Below are positions 59,158 to 64,000 of a DNA stretch of 64,000 bases, piece by piece. The stretch lies in contig PERT01000001.1 in the NCBI GenBank assembly GCA_002928955.1, positions 124,001-188,000 of the forward strand. Direction: 5' to 3'. The DNA is from Hyphomicrobium sp. (GTDB lineage Bacteria > Pseudomonadota > Alphaproteobacteria > Rhizobiales > Hyphomicrobiaceae). The stretch's first letter is position 1. Every line of letters begins with the position of its first letter. The notes under the pieces were generated by a model, which was given only the letters and a program-made list of their open reading frames with translations, searched no databases and was not told the origin of the DNA. The position numbers and the translations under genes were made by a program.

Positions 59158-59612
59158 CCCGCAAGCCAAACCCTCTACTTCTGGTCAACCTCCGATAGCG
59201 ACCGTGGACGGTATCTCGATTCGAAGCCCATAAGGCGCGCACAGATATTTCCGCTATTGTGAAGGGTTTCGGACGATGGCCCTCGCACGCGGCATCCCCT
59301 GGCACTGGGGCCGTCGTCGGAAAGCCTCCAGTGAAGGAACCCGCGGGGATGAGGGCGAGCCGGTGCCTCAGGGACTATGGCGATTGATGACTGCCGACTG
59401 TGGTCGGGCACGACGTTCGGCGGCCGGTTGCTCCGCGTCACGACCGGGCCCGGGCGTCGGACATGCGGTTTGAAAGGTCGGACTGCGGGCAATGTCATCG
59501 ATCGAGCTTGGGTTTGCGTGCTCGGCTCGCGATGATGGTCGAGAACCATCGACGCCGGTCGAGAACCAGCGAGCGTTTGGGTCGGCACTGCGACAGTAGT
59601 ACCCGCTGGCGC
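59158..59612. other. Gap between Argonaute gene and IS91 remnant
   Basis: 455 bases without a gene I can support. Part near 59480-59612 may be the terminal region of the IS91-type element, but I could not define its end. Confidence 0.4.
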
Positions 59613-60548
59613 TCATGACGTGTCGATCCTGATGCCGATGCGCGACGGCGATTCGTGGTGGCGAGGCAGGCTGCCGGCCTCGAAGCGCTCGATGACGTGC
59701 ATGCGGCCACCGCAGCAGCGACATCGTGTCGGAAGAAGGTCACCGCCCTCGGTGGCCGACGGTTCCGCAGGTAGCCCTTCCGACGGCGGCGCCACGTCGA
59801 GCAGCTCACGCATTCGGGCGAGGTTGGCGGCCTTCACGCCGCTCGCGAGCAGGCCGTAGTGGCGGATGCGGTGAAAGCCCTTCGGCAGCACGTGCAACAG
59901 GAATCGGCGGATGAACTCGTGCGTGGGAAGCGTCATGGTCCTGTACCGGCCGGCGCCTTCGAGCCGGTAGTCCTTCACCTTGAACGTGACGCTTCGATCA
60001 TCCGCGCTGATTAGACGGCGATTGGAGATCGCGACCCGATGCGTGTACCGCGACAGATAGGCGAGCACCGACTTCGGCCCTGCGAACGGACGCTTGGCGT
60101 AGACGAACCAGCGCGTCTTCTTGGCCGGCGCCAGATATGCGGCGAACGCTCCGGCGTCAGCGAGGTGCGCGTGGGTGCCGTAGAAGCTCAACAGGCCATC
60201 TGCGTGCGCCGCCGTCAGCCGCTCGATCATGAGCCGCCGGAACAATCGCGACAGCACCATGACGGCCAGCAGGAAGTTGGGCCGCTTGGCGACCCAGCCT
60301 GATCCATCGAGAGCGATCCCCCCGCCTGGCACGATCATGTGGACGTGCGGATGATGCGTCATCGCCGAGCCCCACGTGTGCAGCACCGACGTGATCGCGA
60401 TCCGCGCCCCCAGATGCCTCGGGTCGGCGGCGATCGTCGTCATCGTCTCGGCCGAGACCTTGAACAAGAGATCGTAGATCACAGCCTTGTTCTGGTAGGC
60501 GACGTCGGCGATCGTGGAGGGCAGCGTGAACACGACATGGAAGTACGG
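59613..60548 (-). pseudogene. IS91-family transposase, C-terminal part (split by IS21-type insertion)
   Basis: The frame encodes YFHVVFTLPSTIADVAYQNK at its start, then HTWGSAMTHHPHVHMIVPGG and SVLAYLSRYTHRVAISNRRL, the Y2 transposase signature of IS91/IS801, and a C-terminal zinc motif TRCRCCGGRMHV. The missing N-terminus is at 63043-63333, which ends EELLPVPY. Joining the two across the 2494-bp insertion restores VPYFHVVFTLP. An in-frame ATG-like start just inside the insertion makes the piece look like a 313-residue gene, but it is a broken one. Confidence 0.9.
60543..60548. repeat. Target-site duplication, left copy (GTACGG)
   Basis: The six bases GTACGG directly before the IS21-type left end recur directly after its right end at 63043-63048. 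Both lie in the IS91 transposase reading frame. Confidence 0.8.
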
Positions 60549-60681
60549 TGTCAATCGGCGTCGAACTTTGACCCCGTATCGAACTGCAATGTTGACCCCT
60601 TCCGTCCGTCGTCGTTGCGCCGGCCGAGACCGGAGCTGCGGAGCGTAGCGGAGCAGTGGAGGGCTTGGCCGGCGGGCGCGG

Positions 60682-61410
60682 TCAGGAGCGGTGCTTGAGG
60701 CGCCAGCTGTCGTTGCCGGTCTCGACGATGTCGCAGTGGTGCGTGAGGCGGTCGAGCAGCGCCGTCGTCATCTTGGCGTCTCCGAACACCTGCGGCCACT
60801 CGGCGAAGGCGAGATTGGTCGTGACGATGATCGAGGTGCGTTCGTAGAGGCGGCTGATCAGGTGGAACAGCAGCTGGCCGCCGGACTGGGCGAACGGCAG
60901 GTAGCCGAGTTCGTCGAGCACGAGCAGGTCGACGCGAGCGATGCCGTCGGCGATACGTCCGCCGCGCCCGAGCTTCATCTCGGCTTCGAGCTTGTTGACG
61001 AGGTCGACGGCATTGAAGAAGCGCGCCTTGCGCCCGGTCCGGATCACGCTGCGTGCGATGCCGATGGCGATGTGGCTCTTGCCCGTGCCGGTGCCGCCGA
61101 TGAGGACCACGTTCCGCTGTTCGTCGAGGAAGCCGCCGGAGGCGAGCTGCTCGACCAGCTCACCGTTGATCGGGGTGCCAGCGAAGTCGAGGTCCGCCAG
61201 TTCCTTCGCCAGCGGCAGCTTGGCGATGCCCATCTGATAGTTGATTGAGCGCGCCTGCTTGGCCGCGATCTCCGCCTTTAGCAACGCGCCGATCACCTTC
61301 TCGATGCCATGCTGGCGCTTGACGCCGACCGAGACGATCTCGTCGTAGGCCGCGCGCATGCCGGCGAGCTGAAGCTGCCCCATCATGTCGAGGATCTCAG
61401 AGCGCTCCAC
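60682..61410 (-). CDS. istB: IstB helper ATPase
   Basis: A 242-residue AAA+ ATPase of the IstB/DnaC type, with Walker A in [20 protein letters not shown], Walker B in [18 protein letters not shown] and the sensor region [19 protein letters not shown]. It loads on target DNA and directs IstA. The start is a GTG at 61410 that overlaps the istA end by 14 bases, as usual for IS21. Confidence 0.95.
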   Translation of the reverse strand: MERSEILDMMGQLQLAGMRAAYDEIVSVGVKRQHGIEKVIGALLKAEIAAKQARSINYQMGIAKLPLAKELADLDFAGTPINGELVEQLASGGFLDEQRNVVLIGGTGTGKSHIAIGIARSVIRTGRKARFFNAVDLVNKLEAEMKLGRGGRIADGIARVDLLVLDELGYLPFAQSGGQLLFHLISRLYERTSIIVTTNLAFAEWPQVFGDAKMTTALLDRLTHHCDIVETGNDSWRLKHRS

Positions 61411-62926
61411 AGCCGGCCTCCATCACCAGCGTTGTCCTGAGTGCATCGTAGCGGCCGCAATCGGCACGTGGCGGCTGCGTGAGCGCCAGTCGTTCCGGCG
61501 GTTCGATCGTCGCTGCCGTCTCCGGCTGCGTGCGCCGCGCGAGAGCGTTGAGGATCACGTCGGCGCTGGCGATGCCGGCGTCGAGCGCTTCGGCACATGC
61601 GGCCTCGACCGCTGGAAGGCCGTCGGTCAGCACGGCGGTGAGGATCTTGACCATCTGACGATCACCGTCGGCACTGCCAGTGAGCTTCCGGCGCACCTTC
61701 TCGATCGATGACGGCAAGGGCCAGTCCTTGAACGGCGCGCCATTCCTCAATGCGCCGGGCTTTCTCGCCAGCACCGGCACGTAGTGCCAGGGATCGTAGG
61801 CGACCTGGTTGCGACCGAACCGGCGGGCGTGCTCACCCACGACGCGACCGTCCTGCTTGATGACTATTGCGTCGGCGTAGGCGTGCACGTCGACGGGACG
61901 GCCGACGGCGGATGACGCAACCGAGTACTTGTTGTTGTCGCAGCGCACGAGGCACGTCTTCGAGACAGACGCGCTCACGGCGTGGAAGCCGTCGAAGGCA
62001 CCGCGATACGGCATCAGCAGCGGCCGTTCCGCCTCGAACATCTCAAAGACGGTTCGCTCCTTCTCGATCGGATGCGGATGCGTCTGTGCCAGCACGATGC
62101 AGCGATCGCAGAGCCAGGCATTCAGCTCCGCGTAGCTCTTGAACTTCAGCCGCGGCGAGAAGAAGCGCTTCCTCACGAAGCCGACCTGGTTCTCGACCTG
62201 CCCTTTCTCCCAGCCTGCTGCCGGTGTGCACGCCGTCGGCTCGATCAGGTGATGGCTCATGAGCCGGCTGAAGCGAGGATTGAACGCTCGGTCCTTGCCG
62301 ATGAAGACGGCCTCGACCGCCGTCTTCATGTTGTCGTAGATGCCGCGCTTCGGTGTGCCCTTGAAGAACTGGAACGCTCTCTCGTGCGCGTCGAACACCA
62401 TCTCCTGGCTCTCACGCGGATAGGCGCGCACGAACAACATGCGGCTGTGGCAGAGCCTCACCTGCGCCACCTTCACAAAAGTCGTCACGCCGCCGATGAC
62501 GACGCACTCGTGGCTCCAGTCGAACTGATACGCCTCAGCGGGCGCGAAGCTCAGCGGCACGCAGGCTTCCGCCGTCCGCTCGCCCTCGCGTTCCGCCCAG
62601 CTCCGCGCATAGCGGCGGACGTTGTCGTAGCCGCCCCGGTAGCCCGCGATCCGCAGCTCCTCGAAGATCCGCTGGTAGGTCAGCCGCTCGCGCTTCGGCC
62701 GCTTCACGTTGGCCGCCAGCATCTCGTCGAGCGTCCTCACATAGGGCCCGAGCTGCGGCATCGGCTGCTCGCGCCGCTCGTATCGTCGCTCGGTCTCGGT
62801 CTCCGTCCGCACGATCGAACGCACGGTGTTCCTCGCGAGCCGCAGCTCGCGTGCGATCGCCTTGATCGACTTCTTCTGAACGAAATGCGCGCGCCGCACC
62901 CTCGCGATCGTATCCACCGAGATCAT
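61397..62926 (-). CDS. istA: IstA transposase
   Basis: A 509-residue DDE transposase. The N-terminal helix-turn-helix ([20 protein letters not shown]) is followed by the rve/DDE core: [20 protein letters not shown] (first Asp), [14 protein letters not shown] (second Asp) and [18 protein letters not shown] (Glu). The C-terminus has the beta-barrel segment [23 protein letters not shown] 62926 follows GGAGCGGGGG. An upstream in-frame start at 62953 is less likely. Confidence 0.95.
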   Translation of the reverse strand: MISVDTIARVRRAHFVQKKSIKAIARELRLARNTVRSIVRTETETERRYERREQPMPQLGPYVRTLDEMLAANVKRPKRERLTYQRIFEELRIAGYRGGYDNVRRYARSWAEREGERTAEACVPLSFAPAEAYQFDWSHECVVIGGVTTFVKVAQVRLCHSRMLFVRAYPRESQEMVFDAHERAFQFFKGTPKRGIYDNMKTAVEAVFIGKDRAFNPRFSRLMSHHLIEPTACTPAAGWEKGQVENQVGFVRKRFFSPRLKFKSYAELNAWLCDRCIVLAQTHPHPIEKERTVFEMFEAERPLLMPYRGAFDGFHAVSASVSKTCLVRCDNNKYSVASSAVGRPVDVHAYADAIVIKQDGRVVGEHARRFGRNQVAYDPWHYVPVLARKPGALRNGAPFKDWPLPSSIEKVRRKLTGSADGDRQMVKILTAVLTDGLPAVEAACAEALDAGIASADVILNALARRTQPETAATIEPPERLALTQPPRADCGRYDALRTTLVMEAGCGAL

Positions 62927-63042
62927 CCCCCGCTCCCGTGCCGACGCACGCACAGGAGGCCATGTTCACCGCAACACGGGTGGGGTCAAAATTGCGCGCC
63001 GATCACCCCGCAACAGGGGTCAAAATTGCATGCCGGTTCACA

Positions 63043-63048
63043 GTACGG
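63043..63048. repeat. Target-site duplication, right copy (GTACGG)
   Basis: Matches 60543-60548 exactly and is the first host sequence after the IS21-type right end. Confidence 0.8.
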
Positions 63049-63333
63049 AACGGGCAGCAACTCCTCCGCCCGCGCCTCCATCCACTCCCGCGCCGCCGCG
63101 CCCTGGCACTTCGGGCAGTGCCGGTTGCGGCAGCTGTTGTAGGCGATGGTCGTGTACCCGCACGCGGCGTTCTCACAGCGCGCAACATGCCCGCCGAGGG
63201 CCGCCGTGCGGCAGCTCTCGATCGCGCTGATCACCTTCAGTTGCCCGAGACCCAGGTGGCCTGCGTTGGCGTCACGCCACGCGGAGCCGAGGTCGCGGAG
63301 GATGTCCGCGACCTCGAGAGCAGGACGAGCCAT
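63043..63333 (-). pseudogene. IS91-family transposase, N-terminal part
   Basis: About 97 residues from ATG at 63333: MARPALEVADILRDLGSAWR, then the zinc-binding module HVARCENAACGYTTIAYNSC and NRHCPKCQGAAAREWMEARA, ending EELLPVPY at the insertion point. After that the frame runs into the IS21 end. It is the 5' half of the gene at 59613-60548. Confidence 0.9.
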
Positions 63334-63342
63334 GTTCCGCCG

Positions 63343-63776
63343 CTATGCCGGCGGCAGGTTGTCCAGAGGCGGCGCCTCATCTGGCGGCGCGTCGAGAGGT
63401 ATGAGCCGGTCGATCGGGCTCATCACGCGACGAATGACGTTGGTCGCCACCTGCGTGTAGCGGGCGGTCGTGTCCAACTGTGCGTGGCCGAGTAGCACCT
63501 GGATGACGCGCACGTCGATGTTGTTCTCGAGCAGGTTTGTTGCAAAGGAATGCCTGAGCGTGTGCGGTGCGACCCACTTTGGAAGGCCGGCGCGCTTGGC
63601 GGCGCCTTGGCAGATGCGATGGAACTGGCGCGTCGTCATCGGACCGATCCTGTCCCGACCGGGAAACAGGAAGATGCTGGGCCGAGCGATGCGGTACTAG
63701 TCGCGCAACGCTTCGAGGAGGGTCGGCGAGAGCATGACGTACCGGTCCTTGCCGCCCTTGTCCGCCTTCAATCCGA
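63343..63776 (-). pseudogene. Tyrosine recombinase remnant associated with the IS91 element
   Basis: The catalytic C-terminal region is readable: KADKGGKDRYVMLSPTLLEA, an in-frame TAG at 63697-63699, then YRIARPSIFLFPGRDRIGPM, the His-x-x-Arg motif HTLRHSFATNLLENN, LLGHAQLDTTARYTQV with the Tyr, and an acidic Pro-rich tail. The stop codon and loss of everything before about 63776 make it a pseudogene. Alphaproteobacterial IS91 copies often carry such a recombinase just upstream of the transposase, as here (9-base gap). Confidence 0.85.
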
Positions 63777-64000
63777 TTCAGTGTCCGGCATTCGCCGGAA
63801 TGCGCATGTCGCGCTCGCAGCGAGGTTCGAAGGCCCGGCGATGGGACCGCCCGAAGCGGCCAAGGAGCCTGTGCAGGTCGAAGAATCTGGCCGCCCCCTT
63901 CGAATCGGGGGGGGGCTGGCAGGACGCCGAGAGACGCCGCCGAATGCTGACCCTGCACACGGTGGGGAGCGTTTTGACCCTGAAGCTGGCACGCGGTCTG
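63777..64000. other. Unassigned sequence at window end
   Basis: The similarity to the recombinase stops abruptly at about 63776. The remaining 224 bases have no supported gene. GGTCAAAA/GGGTCAG motifs near 63940-63985 (minus strand) resemble IS21-type terminal repeats, so a second IS end is possible. Confidence 0.35.

Larger units (their letters stand above)
60549..63042 (-). mobile_element. Complete IS21-family insertion sequence (2494 bp)
   Basis: The ends are TGTCAATCGGCGTCGAACTT at the left and, read inward from the right, TGTGAACCGGCATGCAATTT, imperfect inverted repeats that both continue TTGACCCC. Further GGTCAA-type repeats lie inside both ends, typical of IS21 multiple terminal repeats. 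It encodes istA and istB with the normal overlap. The 6-bp duplication and intact genes suggest a fairly recent insertion. Confidence 0.92.

Noticed and set aside
59613-60554. Intact 313-residue IS91 transposase gene
   Set aside because: Its apparent N-terminus is created by the IS21-type end; the true N-terminal zinc module is on the other side of the insertion.
1-64000. CRISPR array
   Set aside because: No regularly spaced direct repeats with unique spacers were seen; the repeats found are att sites, VR blocks, a 48-bp pair and palindromic tracts.

Overview
The window looks like the chromosome of an alphaproteobacterium, probably in the order Hyphomicrobiales. It has high GC, a yidD fragment and thrS nearby, an assimilatory nitrate reductase with a NirB-type FAD partner, a TAXI-type TRAP binding protein, and rhizobial-style recombinase/DUF2924/DUF3489 and IS21/IS91 modules. 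All names come from reading motifs by eye; no database search was run.

Layout. (1) 1-10.85 kb is host backbone: the 3' end of yidD, a secreted DUF4142-like protein, a nitrate assimilation pair (nasA-type molybdoenzyme plus FAD reductase), a Sel1-type secreted protein, a TAXI binding protein, thrS and a decayed flavoprotein gene. (2) A tRNA-Ser(UGA) at 10853-10942 is followed at once by a tyrosine integrase. A 14-bp copy of the tRNA 3' end recurs at 45566-45579, so I read 10929-45579 (about 34.7 kb) as one integrated element. It carries an integrase, AlpA-like regulators, a primase, many small phage-type genes, a second short tyrosine recombinase, two toxin-antitoxin pairs, an intein-interrupted terminase, and a ParA/ribbon-helix-helix partition locus with a repeat array. 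I recognise no capsid, portal or tail genes. (3) 45.58-48.5 kb is a second mobility module: a large serine recombinase, DUF2924 and DUF3489. (4) 48.9-59.2 kb is a defence island: a TPR-PDZ-CHAT protein of 1521 residues, a putative anti-phage cytidine deaminase with a small partner, and a SIR2-APAZ plus short Argonaute pair (SPARSA type). (5) 59.6-64 kb is an IS91-type transposase split by a complete IS21-type element, then a broken tyrosine recombinase.

The most notable system is in the cargo of the tRNA-Ser element. Two secreted caspase-like proteins and one membrane HEAT-repeat protein all end in a formylglycine-generating-enzyme/C-type-lectin fold with an RVxRGGSW...GFRLARTLNP tail. In all three, exactly 24 codons lie between the Trp and the Gly-Phe. 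In the two caspase genes this 24-codon segment differs at 23 bases, mainly at codon positions 1 and 2 and with a random-like 7:16 transition:transversion split. The flanks are identical at the nucleotide level (36 nt before; 50 nt after, running past the stop codon), although the genes are diverged elsewhere. That is the footprint of diversity-generating retroelement (DGR) variable repeats. Downstream of the third gene are an 8-bp-stem/4-nt-loop hairpin and the first 40 or so residues of an Avd accessory protein, cut off at a junction. I found no reverse transcriptase or template repeat in the window, so any diversification must come from elsewhere in the genome or be a past event. The caspase genes flank a secreted trypsin-like zymogen with a DUF4384 tail, a DUF6883 gene and a DUF4926 gene. 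Together they suggest a diversified sensor coupled to a protease cascade.
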